Source: Candidatus Manganitrophaceae bacterium
GTDB lineage: Bacteria; Nitrospirota; Nitrospiria; SBBL01; Manganitrophaceae
Direction of reading: 5' to 3'
Length of the DNA: 64,000 bases
Assembly: GCA_016200325.1 (NCBI GenBank)
Contig: JACQEZ010000020.1
Location: 372,001 to 436,000 of the forward strand
The notes below the pieces were generated by a model that had not been told where the DNA came from, ran no database searches, and saw only the letters and a program-made list of their open reading frames with translations. Positions 44,289 through 53,741 of this stretch are shown here, piece by piece. The translations under genes and the position numbers were made by a program. Position 1 is the stretch's first letter, and each line of letters opens with the position of its first letter.

Positions 44289-44910
44289 AAAAGGAATTAT
44301 ATTCGTGGTGTCGGCCCCGTCCGGCGCCGGGAAAACGTCTCTTTGCAGGGAAGTTACCAAATTGGTTCCCAATATTCAATATTCGATCTCCTATACGACA
44401 CGGGCTCCCAGGCCGACGGAGGTCCACGGAAAAGACTACTTTTTTGTCGATGAAGCGACCTTCCGGAATATGGCCGACCGGAATGACTTTATCGAGTGGG
44501 CCGAAGTCCATGGTAATCTATACGGTACCTCTCGTGAATTGATGACCGATTGGATCAATCGCGGAATCGATGTCGTTTTGGATATCGACTCCCAAGGGGC
44601 GATGACGCTTAAGAAAAAGCATAATGACGGCGTTTATATTTATATCCTTCCTCCGTCATTCGAAATCTTGCGGCAACGGCTGATCGACCGCAAATCGGAT
44701 TCTCATGAAGAGATCGCGCGCCGGCTTCAGAAGGCGCGGGAGGAGATCTGGAATTATCGTCAGTATTACTATTTGATCGTAAACTCCGAGTTCCACAAGG
44801 CATTGAAAGAGCTGGAGGCGGTGATCATTGCCGAGCGAATTAAAATGAAGCAGATGACGCTCTCCTGGATTGAGGAGACCTTTATTAAACAGATGAGCAA
44901 AGAAATCTAA
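44281..44910 (+). CDS. gmk: Guanylate kinase
   Basis: 209 residues starting at the ATG inside remA ([21 protein letters not shown]). The P-loop is SGAGKTS, the GMP site has [18 protein letters not shown] and [16 protein letters not shown], and the lid region follows. It phosphorylates GMP to GDP with ATP and feeds GTP and c-di-GMP pools. The final helix ([15 protein letters not shown]) is slightly longer than in E. coli. An in-frame ATG 192 nt earlier would overlap remA heavily and is rejected. Confidence 0.96.
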   Translation: MDRKGIIFVVSAPSGAGKTSLCREVTKLVPNIQYSISYTTRAPRPTEVHGKDYFFVDEATFRNMADRNDFIEWAEVHGNLYGTSRELMTDWINRGIDVVLDIDSQGAMTLKKKHNDGVYIYILPPSFEILRQRLIDRKSDSHEEIARRLQKAREEIWNYRQYYYLIVNSEFHKALKELEAVIIAERIKMKQMTLSWIEETFIKQMSKEI

Positions 44911-44945
44911 TAGCGGAATATTCCGTCTCACAGAAAGGAGACACC

Positions 44946-45356
44946 ATGGAAATCATTTCTCTTCCGATTGAAGTCGATTACACGAAGGTCGATTCGAAGT
45001 ATCGATTGGTGATTATCGCCTCTCAGCGCGCAAGGCAGCTGATGGAAGGGGTTCGTCCGATCCTCCAGACCCGCCATACCAAGGCAAGTACCATTGCGCT
45101 TGAAGAAGTCCTTGAAGGAGAGCTGGAAGTCCTTTATGGAAAAGATGCGAAACTGGCGCAGCGCGAGGCCAAGCGGCTCCGTGAGGAGATGCGGAGTCGG
45201 CAGCTGCTGACCGAACGCGAGGAAGAATTGGCGAGTGAGATTCGTAAGGATCTCAGCGTCTATCTGGAAGAATCAAAGCGCCGGGAAGAGATTGCCCCGG
45301 AGCCCGCAGAGCCGGCCGGCACTGCAGAGACCGCGGAGCCGGACAAAGAAGAGTAG
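44946..45356 (+). CDS. rpoZ: RNA polymerase omega subunit
   Basis: 136 residues. The start has DSKYRLVIIASQRARQLMEG, and HTKASTIALEEVLEGEL matches the omega core that clamps the beta-prime C-terminus. The second half, after about residue 70, is a long charged helix and an Ala/Glu/Pro tail (EPAEPAGTAETAEP), longer than the 91-residue E. coli subunit. AAAGGAG precedes the ATG. Position after gmk is standard. Confidence 0.93.
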   Translation: MEIISLPIEVDYTKVDSKYRLVIIASQRARQLMEGVRPILQTRHTKASTIALEEVLEGELEVLYGKDAKLAQREAKRLREEMRSRQLLTEREEELASEIRKDLSVYLEESKRREEIAPEPAEPAGTAETAEPDKEE

Positions 45357-45408
45357 GCGCCTCCCGCTTCAGGTTTGGCATCGCCCAAATACCGCTGTAG
45401 GATGACAG

Positions 45409-46605
45409 ATGCTCTCTGGGAAAAAAATTCTGCTCGGGATTACCGGAAGCATCGCGGCCTACAAATCGCTCCAGATCGTCCGCGACCTCAGATCGGCGGG
45501 TGCGGACGTGCAGGTCGTTCTGACCCCGGCGGCCCATCGGTTCGTTCCATCCTTGACCCTCCAGATCTTCTCCGGAAGACCTGTTTTCACCGATCTGTTC
45601 GATCTCCATGATGAAGTAATTCATTTGACCCTGGCCGAAAAGGCCGACCTGATTCTGATCGCGCCGGCGACCGCACACTTTATCGCCAAGATGGCGACCG
45701 GACTGGCCGATGATCTCCTCGGGAACCTGCTCTTGGCGGCATCCGCGCCTGTTTTCATCGCACCGGCCATGGATCTTGGGATGTGGGAACACCCTGCCGT
45801 TCAAAAGAATGTGGCCCTTCTGCAAGAAAGAGGGGTTCAGCTCATCGAGCCCGAGCATGGTCCTCTGGCTTCCGGCAAGGAAGGAAAGGGGCGACTGGCG
45901 GCGGAAAAGAGCATCGTTGAGAGGGTCGTCTCATTCCTTACCAGAAGAACCGATCTGACGGGGGAGGTCGTTCTCGTCACTGCGGGGCCGACACAGGAGG
46001 CGATCGATCCGGTCCGCTTTATTTCCAATCGATCTTCCGGGAAGATGGGATATGCCCTGGCCCGCGTCGCCCGAGAGTGGGGGGCGCGCGTCATCCTCGT
46101 CAGCGGGCCGACTCACCTCCTCGCTCCGCCGGGCGTCGAGCGTCACTCGGTTCGAACCGCGGAAGAGATGAAAAAAGAGGTCGATCTCCATTTTCCAGAA
46201 GCGACCCTTGTTTTGATGGCCGCGGCGGTGGGCGACTATCGACTCGAAACGGTTTCCCAGAGGAAGGTAAAAAAAACAGGCGGTCCAACTTCGATCCGTT
46301 TAAATGAGACCGAAGATATCTTGGCCAGCCTGGGCGCCCGAAAGGGGAAGAAGTTTTTGGTCGGGTTTTCCGCAGAGACGGAAGGTCTGGTTGAGAACGC
46401 GGAAAAGAAACTCTTTAAAAAGGGACTCGATTTGATTGTAGCGAATGACATCACCCAGGAAGGGGCCGGCTTCGAGGTCGATACAAATATTGTAAAAATG
46501 ATCGACTCGAAGGGGCGGATCACCTCTCTTCCCAAGATGCCGAAAGAGGTACTTGCACGGTATATCCTGGAGGAAGTCATCAAGCTCAAAGCGGGCGTTT
46601 CTTGA
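45409..46605 (+). CDS. coaBC: Bifunctional CoaBC (phosphopantothenoylcysteine decarboxylase/synthetase)
   Basis: 398 residues. The CoaC flavoprotein domain (about 1-180) starts LLGITGSIAAYKSLQ and keeps the active-site His in VIHLTLAE (about 72). The N of the PxMNxxM motif is Asp (PAMDLGMW, D122), and the flap Cys is Ser (PLASGKEGKGR, S155). The CoaB domain (about 185-398) has GPTQEAIDPVRFISNRSSGKMG, AAVGDYR and ANDITQEGAG. Together they convert phosphopantothenate and Cys to phosphopantetheine for CoA. The substitutions relative to E. coli Dfp are notable and leave decarboxylase activity open. Confidence 0.93.
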   Translation: MLSGKKILLGITGSIAAYKSLQIVRDLRSAGADVQVVLTPAAHRFVPSLTLQIFSGRPVFTDLFDLHDEVIHLTLAEKADLILIAPATAHFIAKMATGLADDLLGNLLLAASAPVFIAPAMDLGMWEHPAVQKNVALLQERGVQLIEPEHGPLASGKEGKGRLAAEKSIVERVVSFLTRRTDLTGEVVLVTAGPTQEAIDPVRFISNRSSGKMGYALARVAREWGARVILVSGPTHLLAPPGVERHSVRTAEEMKKEVDLHFPEATLVLMAAAVGDYRLETVSQRKVKKTGGPTSIRLNETEDILASLGARKGKKFLVGFSAETEGLVENAEKKLFKKGLDLIVANDITQEGAGFEVDTNIVKMIDSKGRITSLPKMPKEVLARYILEEVIKLKAGVS

Positions 46606-46629
46606 CTTTTTCCCCTGATTTGTTATGAT
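46602..46629 (+). promoter_or_regulatory. Sigma-70 promoter for the TPR-roadblock operon
   Basis: TTGACT (5/6), a 16-bp spacer and TATGAT (5/6). The -35 overlaps the coaBC stop. Leader of about 20 nt to the ATG at 46656. Confidence 0.6.
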
Positions 46630-46655
46630 CTTCAGAATCATTCCTGGGGGCAAAG

Positions 46656-47858
46656 ATGTCGGACAAAGCACTCTCTCCGGAAATCCTAAAGCTGATGGAG
46701 AAAATCTCCGCCAATCCGACGTCGCGTCTTTTCGTTCCGCTGGCGGAGGAATACCTCAAGTGCGATCTGGCTGAAGAAGCCGCCGCGGTCCTCGTCGATG
46801 GAATCAAGAACCATCCGACCTATGTCGGAGCGCGGGTGATGCTTGGCAAAATTTACCTGCAAAAGAACCAAATTCCGGAGGCCGAGGCCGAATTTGAGCA
46901 GGTGATCACGATCCATCCCGAAAACATCCTCGCTCATAAAAAGCTGGCGCAGATTTATCAAAAGAAAGGCTCGCCCCAACAAGCCCTGGAGTCGTGCAGA
47001 AAGGCTTTGGCGATCGACCCGTCCGACAAAGAAGCTAAGGGACTGATCGCCCTGCTGGAAGAGGAAGCGGCCGCCGCTCCCCTCGAACCGACGCCAGCGG
47101 GCGAGTTAAAAGAGGAGACCGCACACATCGAAGCGTCCGAGGCGAGTGCGGTCGCGCCGGAACCGACTCCGCTCACTCCAGAGGAAGTTCAGTCTGATAT
47201 TTCGCCTGACGTTCCCGTTGAGGCCGTCGCCGAGGATGGGATGATTGACCCGGCCCTCGCGACATTGGTAGAGCAGATCGTCTCACAGGACAGACCGCAC
47301 GATGGATCAAACGAGGTTCAAGAGCCGGCTGCGCTTCCATCGGCCTTTGAAGAAAAGGTGGAGGATTTAGCCCCGTCCGAATCGGCTCCGGAGATGGGCC
47401 TAGAAGTGAAGCTATCCGCAGCGCCTCTACCGGAAGAAATCTCTCCTGTAAAGATAGAAGAACCGTGGGCCGAAGAGAAAACGGTAGTCGCAGGGTTTCA
47501 GATTCCGCCCCCGGAAGAGATCCTCTCCTCTTCTCCGATGGAGATTGGGCTCTCCCGGGAGAGTAGAGAGAACGATGAGGTCATCTCTCCGACCCTCGCC
47601 TCCCTCTACATGAGCCAAGGGCATTATAAAGAGGCGGTGGAACTGTACGAAAAACTCTTGGTGGGAGATCCTTCCGATGAGGAGAGTCGGCTGGGTTTAG
47701 AGAAAGCGCTTCAGCATCTCTCTCCTCCGCGTTACGAGGCGGAGGAACTCCCCGCAGCTCATTCCAAGCCGGCCAAGCCGGCCGAACCGGGCGATGAAAA
47801 ACGGCGGAAGACGCAGCGCCTTCAGGCCTGGCTCGAGACGATAAGGAAAAAAGAATGA
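46656..47858 (+). CDS. TPR-repeat protein
   Basis: 400 residues without signal or membrane segment. About three TPR units cover residues 10-125 (FVPLAEEYLKCDLAEEAAAVL, ARVMLGKIYLQKNQIPEAEAEF, AHKKLAQIYQKKGSPQQALES). A long Glu/Pro/Ala-rich linker runs to about residue 305. One or two further TPR units follow (TLASLYMSQGHYKEAVELYEKLL). The C-terminus is basic. It probably acts as a scaffold; its partner is likely the roadblock-domain protein, whose start overlaps its stop (ATGA). Confidence 0.82.
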   Translation: MSDKALSPEILKLMEKISANPTSRLFVPLAEEYLKCDLAEEAAAVLVDGIKNHPTYVGARVMLGKIYLQKNQIPEAEAEFEQVITIHPENILAHKKLAQIYQKKGSPQQALESCRKALAIDPSDKEAKGLIALLEEEAAAAPLEPTPAGELKEETAHIEASEASAVAPEPTPLTPEEVQSDISPDVPVEAVAEDGMIDPALATLVEQIVSQDRPHDGSNEVQEPAALPSAFEEKVEDLAPSESAPEMGLEVKLSAAPLPEEISPVKIEEPWAEEKTVVAGFQIPPPEEILSSSPMEIGLSRESRENDEVISPTLASLYMSQGHYKEAVELYEKLLVGDPSDEESRLGLEKALQHLSPPRYEAEELPAAHSKPAKPAEPGDEKRRKTQRLQAWLETIRKKE

Positions 47859-48214
47859 ATTTTAAAGACAACCTTCAGAAGCTCTCCGAAAAAATTGACG
47901 ATTTGATCGGAATTGCCATCTCCGGGATGGACGGCATCGTGGTCGAAGAGGTTCGGATTGATCCTTCCTTTGACCTCGGCCCGCTTGCCGCCGAATATGG
48001 TGCGCTTTGGAGGTCTGTCGACAAGGCGGGACAGTCGGTTGAGCTCGGTTCCAGCCAAGAGATGACGATCATGACCGAAAAGGCGATCTTGCTTGTTAAA
48101 AAAATCAATCCGGACTATTTTCTTTTATTGGTTGTCGGCTCGGAAAAGAACTTTGGAAAAGGGCGTTTTCTCCTCAAAATGGAAGCCGCTTCCCTGGTGG
48201 AGGAGCTTTCGTAG
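47855..48214 (+). CDS. Roadblock/LC7-domain protein
   Basis: 119 residues. The pattern ([24 protein letters not shown], a central helix, then [20 protein letters not shown] and a final helix) fits the roadblock/LC7 fold, as in MglB, the GTPase-activating partner of MglA. No Ras-like GTPase gene lies next to it. Coupled upstream to the TPR gene by a 4-nt overlap and downstream to aroQ by a 1-nt overlap. Confidence 0.78.
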   Translation: MNFKDNLQKLSEKIDDLIGIAISGMDGIVVEEVRIDPSFDLGPLAAEYGALWRSVDKAGQSVELGSSQEMTIMTEKAILLVKKINPDYFLLLVVGSEKNFGKGRFLLKMEAASLVEELS

Positions 48215-48693
48215 TGGCCCGCATCCTGGTGTTACACGGCCCCAATCTCAATCTGCTGGGCGTCCGTGAGCCGGAGCATTACGGAACCCTTCGCCTCACT
48301 GAAATCGACCATGAAATTACGACGCTCGCCCAAAAGGAAGGGGTGGATGTTGAGATTTTTCAATCCAACTCCGAAGGGGCGTTGGTGGATCGAATCCAGG
48401 AAGCATTCCAAAAGTTTGATGCCATCGTGATCAATCCGGCCGCCTATACCCATACCAGTATTGCGATTCGGGATGCGCTGCTTTCCGTCGGTATCCCGAC
48501 GGTCGAGGTGCATCTCTCGAACATTCACGCCAGGGAATCGTTTAGGAAGACCTCTCTTATATCCGATGTGGTTATCGGTCAGGTGTCCGGATTCGGTCCG
48601 CAAAGCTATCTGCTGGGACTCCTCGGGGCCATTACGTATCTGCGAGGGCCGGCCTCAGTCCGTGAGAGCAAAAAGAAAGGGGAAGGGAAGTGA
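48214..48693 (+). CDS. aroQ: Type II 3-dehydroquinate dehydratase
   Basis: 159 residues starting at [23 protein letters not shown] holds the N-terminal motif with the catalytic Tyr of the lid, [16 protein letters not shown] and [14 protein letters not shown] are the substrate site with His and Asn, and the C-terminal part fits the dodecamer-forming family. It converts 3-dehydroquinate to 3-dehydroshikimate. Overlaps efp by 4 nt (GTGA). Confidence 0.96.
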   Translation: MARILVLHGPNLNLLGVREPEHYGTLRLTEIDHEITTLAQKEGVDVEIFQSNSEGALVDRIQEAFQKFDAIVINPAAYTHTSIAIRDALLSVGIPTVEVHLSNIHARESFRKTSLISDVVIGQVSGFGPQSYLLGLLGAITYLRGPASVRESKKKGEGK

Positions 48694-49250
48694 TCACAAC
48701 GAGTGACTTTAGAAACGGAACCAAGCTTGAGATTGATGGAGAGCCCTTTATTATAGTAGAGTTTCAACATGTCAAGCCGGGAAAGGGAGGGGGCTTCGTT
48801 CGAACCAAGATGAAAAGCCTAAAAACGGGCAATATATTGGAGCGGACATTTCGGTCGGGAGAGAAGTTCGATATACCCGATCTCCTTGAGCGAGAAATGC
48901 AGTTTCTTTATGCCCAGGGAAATGAGTATCATTTCATGGATGCCAACACATACGAGCAGCTCTTTATTACCGAGGAGTTTTTGGGCACAACGAAAGACTT
49001 TTTAAAAGAGAATATGGTGGTGAAAATCCTTTTTTATCAAGGAAAGCCGCTGGGGGTTGATCTTCCTCTGTTCGTTGAGTTGAAGGTGATTGAAACCCCT
49101 CCCGGCATTCGAGGGGATACGGCGACCGGCGGAACCAAACTGGCCAGATTGGAAACAGGTGGAACGGTGAAGGTGCCTCTCTATATCGAGGAAGGAACGA
49201 TGATCAAGGTCGATACGCGGACCGGCACCTACGTCGAACGGGTTAAATAG
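48690..49250 (+). CDS. efp: Elongation factor P
   Basis: 186 residues, GTG start. Domain I carries the modifiable Lys loop ([14 protein letters not shown], near residue 34), and domains II and III end with [16 protein letters not shown] relieves ribosome stalling at polyproline. The loop residue is Lys, which could be beta-lysylated by EpmA or left bare; no modification gene is in the window. The aroQ-efp-accB-accC order is common in bacteria. Confidence 0.97.
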   Translation: MITTSDFRNGTKLEIDGEPFIIVEFQHVKPGKGGGFVRTKMKSLKTGNILERTFRSGEKFDIPDLLEREMQFLYAQGNEYHFMDANTYEQLFITEEFLGTTKDFLKENMVVKILFYQGKPLGVDLPLFVELKVIETPPGIRGDTATGGTKLARLETGGTVKVPLYIEEGTMIKVDTRTGTYVERVK

Positions 49251-49314
49251 TCGTGGATGCGATGCCTGATGAGAGGAGACCTGGGTTCGACTCTAGGGCC
49301 TGGATGAGAGTGGA

Positions 49315-49761
49315 ATGGATCTGAGTGAGATAAAAAAACTGGCCGACCTCATGTCCGAAATGGCATTGACGGAGATTGAGTTGGAAGAGGGGGGGAAAAG
49401 AATCCGCCTCCGCAAGGAAGCCCTCTTCCCATCAAGGGAACGGGATTCAGTCGCTCCGGCCCCCATGCATTTGGAAAGAGAGCCGATTGCGGAAACCGAT
49501 TCGAAAGGGGAGACCGGGCGGTATACCGTGATTCGCTCCCCGATTGTCGGGACGTTTTATAAAGCGGCCTCTCCGGATGCCGATCCCTATGTGGAAATCG
49601 GGGACACGGTAAAAAAGGGACAAATTCTTTGTATTGTGGAAGCGATGAAGTTGATGAATGAGATTGAATCAGACGTCGACGGGAAAGTCGTTGAGATCTG
49701 CGTGGAAGATGGAACGGCTGTGGAATATGGAAAACCACTCTTTCGAATTGAACCTCTCTGA
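49315..49761 (+). CDS. accB: Biotin carboxyl carrier protein of acetyl-CoA carboxylase
   Basis: 148 residues. The N-terminal helix ([21 protein letters not shown]) is the usual multimerisation segment. A Pro/Glu linker follows, then the biotinyl domain with [13 protein letters not shown], where Lys at about 112 is biotinylated. It carries CO2 between AccC and the carboxyltransferase for malonyl-CoA synthesis. The 165-bp gap to accC holds only a small GATAGA/TCTATC hairpin (49777-49793). Confidence 0.96.
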   Translation: MDLSEIKKLADLMSEMALTEIELEEGGKRIRLRKEALFPSRERDSVAPAPMHLEREPIAETDSKGETGRYTVIRSPIVGTFYKAASPDADPYVEIGDTVKKGQILCIVEAMKLMNEIESDVDGKVVEICVEDGTAVEYGKPLFRIEPL

Positions 49762-49926
49762 GTTTTAACGGTCGTTGATAGACGCGTTCTATCGGATTCG
49801 CCACTCTCTTCTTACCTTATATCGCATGATGATCCGACGTCCGCAAAGACCGCTCACGCAGATGCATTATGAACGACCCATTCGGGTGCTCCGATCTCCA
49901 ATGTCCTTTTTCATAGGTAAACTGCG

Positions 49927-51285
49927 GTGTTCAAAAAGATATTAATCGCCAATCGGGGAGAAATTGCCCTCCGAGTGATTCGTGCCTGCCGAGAGCTCGG
50001 CATCCAAACCGTGGCCATTCATTCGGACGCCGATGCCCATTCCCTGCATGTCCGTTTTGCAGATGAAAGCGTCTGCATCGGCCCGGCGGACGCCGCTCTT
50101 TCCTATCGAAATATTCCGAATATCCTCAGTGCGGCGGAGATCTCCGGAGCAGAAGCGATTCATCCCGGATATGGATTTCTTGCAGAGAACAGCCATTTTG
50201 CGGAGGTCTGCGAATCGGCAGGAATTAAATTCATCGGTCCTTTTCCAGAATGTATCAGCCTGATGGGGGACAAAGCGAAGGCGCGCGAAACGATGATCCG
50301 CAAGGGGGTTCCGGTTATCCCCGGGAGTGAAGGAAAGATCACAAACGAAAAAGAAGCGATCGAGGTCGCAAAAAAGATCGGTTACCCGGTGATCATCAAG
50401 GCGGTTGCAGGCGGCGGTGGGCGGGGAATGCGGGTGGTTCATAAACAAGAAGAGCTCGGCAAATCACTGCAGACCGCCCAGTTGGAAGCGAAGACCGCTT
50501 TCGGGGATGATGGCGTCTACATCGAAAAATATTTTATCGATCCCCGCCATATTGAAGTGCAGGTCTTGGCCGACGAGAAGGGGAGGGTGATCCATCTCGG
50601 AGAGAGAGACTGTTCGATCCAACGGAGACATCAAAAGCTCATCGAGGAATGCCCCTCTCCTGTGGTCGATGATCGATTGAGGCGAGAACTCGGACGGGCG
50701 GCGCTCGAGGCGGTGGCCGCGTCTCACTATGTCAACGCGGGAACGGTCGAGTTCCTTCTCGACAAAGATCATAACTTCTACTTCATTGAAATGAACACGC
50801 GTATTCAAGTTGAACACCCGATTACTGAGATGGTCAGCGGGATTGATATCGTTAAAGAGCAGATTAAAATTGCAGCGGGGCGTCCGCTTGAATATAAGCA
50901 GAGCCAGATTAAGATGCGCGGCCACAGTTTTGAATGCCGAATCAACGCGGAAGATCCCGAAAAATTCACCCCCTCTCCTGGGACGATTACCTCTTTTCAC
51001 CTTCCGGGAGGACCGGGAGTGCGTGTCGATTCGGCGATCTATATGAACGGGGTGGTCTCACCGTTTTATGACTCTTTGATTGCGAAGCTGATCGTCCATG
51101 CCGAAACCCGCGATGAAGCGATCGCAAAAATGCGCGGAGCGCTTTCCGAGTTTATGATTGAAGGAATCCGAACGACCCTCCCGCTCCACAGGCGGATTTT
51201 TGAAGATCCCGCCTTCATCAAAGGACGATTTTCAACCAATTTTGTGGAGCGGTTTCTCTCCTCTCTTCCCCTTCCTTTGAAGTAA
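49927..51285 (+). CDS. accC: Biotin carboxylase subunit of acetyl-CoA carboxylase
   Basis: 452 residues, GTG start. [25 protein letters not shown] opens the biotin carboxylase N-domain, the ATP-grasp glycine loop is [14 protein letters not shown], and [20 protein letters not shown] is the catalytic centre. It carboxylates the biotin of AccB using ATP and bicarbonate. Biotin for this complex would come from the bio genes about 3 kb downstream. Confidence 0.97.
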   Translation: MFKKILIANRGEIALRVIRACRELGIQTVAIHSDADAHSLHVRFADESVCIGPADAALSYRNIPNILSAAEISGAEAIHPGYGFLAENSHFAEVCESAGIKFIGPFPECISLMGDKAKARETMIRKGVPVIPGSEGKITNEKEAIEVAKKIGYPVIIKAVAGGGGRGMRVVHKQEELGKSLQTAQLEAKTAFGDDGVYIEKYFIDPRHIEVQVLADEKGRVIHLGERDCSIQRRHQKLIEECPSPVVDDRLRRELGRAALEAVAASHYVNAGTVEFLLDKDHNFYFIEMNTRIQVEHPITEMVSGIDIVKEQIKIAAGRPLEYKQSQIKMRGHSFECRINAEDPEKFTPSPGTITSFHLPGGPGVRVDSAIYMNGVVSPFYDSLIAKLIVHAETRDEAIAKMRGALSEFMIEGIRTTLPLHRRIFEDPAFIKGRFSTNFVERFLSSLPLPLK

Positions 51286-51288
51286 ACG

Positions 51289-51960
51289 ATGTTTCCGTTA
51301 TACCTCATTACAGATCCGATCCTTTATCCCAAATCGACAGAGATCTCTCGGCCTTTTCCAACCGGTACAGAAGCTCGGAAGCTCCTTTTAGAAGCGGTCG
51401 GGCAGGCCCTGTCAGGAGGGGCGCGCCTGATTCAGTACCGAGATAAAAAGAGCCCGCGGAGTGAAATGTATGAGACGGCTAAACAGCTTCGAAGGATCAC
51501 TTTGGAATACGGGGCGACGTTGATTATTAATGATCAGATCGACCTGGCGTTGGCGGTCGGCGCGGACGGAGTTCATTTGGGACAAGAGGACCTTCCGCTC
51601 TGGGTTGCGAGAAAAATCTTAGGGAATGAAGCGATCATCGGCATCTCCACCCATACGTTGGACGAAGCGGTGAGTGCAGAGGAGGAAGGGGCCGACTACA
51701 TCGGCTTCGGACCGATTTTTAAAACCAAAACAAAAAGCGACATCCGGACGCCGGTCGGAGTGGAGGCGATCACGGCGATCAAACAAAAAATTCGGGTTCC
51801 GGTTTATGCGATCGGGGGAATTGAACGAGCCCACCTCTCTAAGCTGATCCTGGCCGGAGCCGACGGGGTTGCAGTGATCTCGGCGGTTGCCGGGAAGCTC
51901 CAGTCCAATGTGGAAGAGTGGCTCGGCCTCTTTAGACGCTTTGGAAAAGCTTTATCTTGA
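51289..51960 (+). CDS. thiE: Thiamine-phosphate synthase
   Basis: 223 residues. LYLITDPILYP opens the barrel, GARLIQYRDKKSPRSE is the pyrimidine/phosphate region, LIINDQIDLALAVGADGVHLGQEDLP and GISTHTLDEAVSAEEEGADYIGFGPIFKTKTK are ThiE signatures. It couples the thiazole and pyrimidine moieties of thiamine. It starts 3 bp after accC, so it is co-transcribed; no other thiamine gene is nearby. Confidence 0.95.
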   Translation: MFPLYLITDPILYPKSTEISRPFPTGTEARKLLLEAVGQALSGGARLIQYRDKKSPRSEMYETAKQLRRITLEYGATLIINDQIDLALAVGADGVHLGQEDLPLWVARKILGNEAIIGISTHTLDEAVSAEEEGADYIGFGPIFKTKTKSDIRTPVGVEAITAIKQKIRVPVYAIGGIERAHLSKLILAGADGVAVISAVAGKLQSNVEEWLGLFRRFGKALS

Positions 51961-51985
51961 CAAACAAAAGAGGAGGGGATAACCT
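51957..51985 (+). promoter_or_regulatory. Candidate promoter before the DUF3553-like gene
   Basis: TTGACA (6/6), a 17-bp spacer and TAACCT (3/6), overlapping the thiE stop. A small hairpin (AACCTT, 6-nt loop, AAGGTT at 51981-51998) follows directly and would lie at the very 5' end of the transcript. Confidence 0.4.
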
Positions 51986-52005
51986 TCCTTTAAAGGTTGA
52001 AGGTC

Positions 52006-52221
52006 ATGGTACGCAGACTCTATTTGAAAGTGGGAGATCGGGTCGTCCATGGCCAGTTCCCCGAATGGGGAGGAGGCATGGTCGTAGAAGAACGGAACTC
52101 TGAGGTGTCGGGAGGGCTCTGCATGGTTCGAATCCTTTTCAAAGATGGGAAGGAGCGCTCCTTTATCAATAATTTGGACGACCACAACTGTTGTTACTAC
52201 GCCGGTATTCGTCTTTCGTAG
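52006..52221 (+). CDS. Small DUF3553-like protein
   Basis: About 71 residues. LKVGDRVVHGQFPEWGGGMVVEE followed by an acidic-basic beta-strand and VRILFKDGKERSFIN resembles DUF3553, a small SH3-like barrel of unknown function also found next to UvrD-type helicases. Soluble and probably cytoplasmic. The ATG at 52006 has GAAGG upstream; a TTG nine bases earlier is less likely. Two adjacent cysteines (CCYY) lie near the end. Confidence 0.65.
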   Translation: MVRRLYLKVGDRVVHGQFPEWGGGMVVEERNSEVSGGLCMVRILFKDGKERSFINNLDDHNCCYYAGIRLS

Positions 52222-52271
52222 GTTCCTTTCCATAGATTTCTTTGACTTCACTCATCAACGCTGAGATACAG

Positions 52272-53741
52272 ATGGCAAAAGAAAAGATCTTGGTGGTGGA
52301 CGATGAAGCGAATATCCGCCTGTTATGTGAAGAGATCTTAACGAGACATGATTACCAACCAACCTGTGTCGACAGCCCCAGCAGGGCGCTGCGAGCCATC
52401 GAGAATGAGACGTTCGATCTCTTGATGACCGACATCTCGATGCCGGAGATGGACGGTCTTCAGCTTCTTCAGTCGATTAGAGAATTTCAGCAGGACCTCC
52501 CCGCCATTATCATCACCGGACATGGGCGCCTCGATCAAGCCATTCACTCCCTTCATGTCGGCGCCCAGGCCTTCATCGTTAAACCTTTCACTCAACAAGA
52601 ACTTTTACAGGCGATTCAGGAAACGCTGGAAAAGAATCGTTTGATGAAGGAAAATCTCCGACTCAAGCTCTTGATGCCATTGTTCGACATCAGTCAGAAT
52701 CTCTTGTTGGAGGTGAATCCCGCCGCCCTTTTCGAGCAGATCGTCCAAGTTGCTTTTAGGGAGACGAAGTCGGATCTGGCGGTTCTCCTGTCAAAAGACG
52801 ATGAGACCGGCACGCTTGATATCCGGGCTTCTTTCCCTCAGCTGGGTTCTCCTGGAGAGGTTGTCCACTTAATTAAGGAGATCGGACGACGAACAGCGGA
52901 GGGGATGGAGGCGATCGTCTGTACGGAAGGAGAAGGTTTCGATTTCGAAATGGGCGCTTTGTTAATGAGGTCGGGATTCTCATCGTCTATTTCAGTTCCA
53001 CTGACTTATCAAGGAAAAATATCTGCGGTTTTAAGTCTTTTTAAACATGCAGGAAATGTTTCATACAACCAGAGTGATATGGAATTGATCTCTATCCTCT
53101 CTGGGCAAGCGGTCATTGCCATCGAGAATGCTAAGCTGTTCGATCAATTGGAGAGATCGCACTTTGAATCGATGAAGGCCTTGGCCCAGGCGATAGAGGC
53201 AAAAGATCTTTATACACGTGGACACTGCGATCGGATGGTCCAGTATGCGCTTGCGATCGCCGAGCGATTGGGACTCTCTACAGAAGAGAAACGGCATCTC
53301 GGCTATGGCGCGGCCCTTCATGATATCGGTAAAATCGGTATTCATGAATTGATTTTGAACAAGTCGGGTAAATTAACAGATAAAGAGTATGAAGTCATGA
53401 AAGACCATCCGATGTTGGGCGCCGAAATCATTAAAGGGGTCGATTTCCTGAATCCGGTCGTTCCAATTATCTATTACCACCAGGAACGCTTTGATGGGAA
53501 GGGTTATCCGGAGGGACTCTCCGGGGAAGAAATTCCGATCGGCGCTCGGATTATCGCGATTCTAGACACATTCGATGCCATGACTTCAGATCGTCCGTAT
53601 CGAAAAGCCTTGCCGATGGAGATCGCTTTCGCCGAATTACGCCGATGCACCGGAAGTCAGTTTGACCCGAAAATCGTTGAAACCCTGATTCAGATTATTC
53701 AAGAAGACCAACTCCGGTCCCACTCTCACCAGAGTCGCTAG
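52272..53741 (+). CDS. Response regulator with GAF and HD-GYP domains
   Basis: About 489 residues: receiver (DDE near 10, phospho-Asp in LLMTDISMPEMDG, Lys in VKPF), GAF domain (about 150-300) and HD-GYP phosphodiesterase with HDIGKIGI near 350 and DGKGYPEGLSG near 415. HD-GYP proteins hydrolyse cyclic di-GMP, so this opposes the GGDEF protein at 14-15 kb. Its receiver is intact, unlike that one's. The kinase is not in the window. The 3' end overlaps bioD by 47 bp in a convergent arrangement. Confidence 0.93.
   Translation: MAKEKILVVDDEANIRLLCEEILTRHDYQPTCVDSPSRALRAIENETFDLLMTDISMPEMDGLQLLQSIREFQQDLPAIIITGHGRLDQAIHSLHVGAQAFIVKPFTQQELLQAIQETLEKNRLMKENLRLKLLMPLFDISQNLLLEVNPAALFEQIVQVAFRETKSDLAVLLSKDDETGTLDIRASFPQLGSPGEVVHLIKEIGRRTAEGMEAIVCTEGEGFDFEMGALLMRSGFSSSISVPLTYQGKISAVLSLFKHAGNVSYNQSDMELISILSGQAVIAIENAKLFDQLERSHFESMKALAQAIEAKDLYTRGHCDRMVQYALAIAERLGLSTEEKRHLGYGAALHDIGKIGIHELILNKSGKLTDKEYEVMKDHPMLGAEIIKGVDFLNPVVPIIYYHQERFDGKGYPEGLSGEEIPIGARIIAILDTFDAMTSDRPYRKALPMEIAFAELRRCTGSQFDPKIVETLIQIIQEDQLRSHSHQSR

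Noticed and set aside
49276-49310. Sequence resembling a tRNA T-arm (GGGTTCGACTC) between efp and accB
   Set aside because: No acceptor stem, D-arm or anticodon arm could be folded around it; only about 64 bp separate the two genes.
49777-49793. GATAGA/TCTATC hairpin between accB and accC
   Set aside because: Short stem and no T-run; not enough to call a terminator or riboswitch.
52235-52263. TTGACT with a 17-bp spacer before the HD-GYP regulator
   Set aside because: The -10 (GATACA) is poor and would place the transcript start at or inside the coding region.
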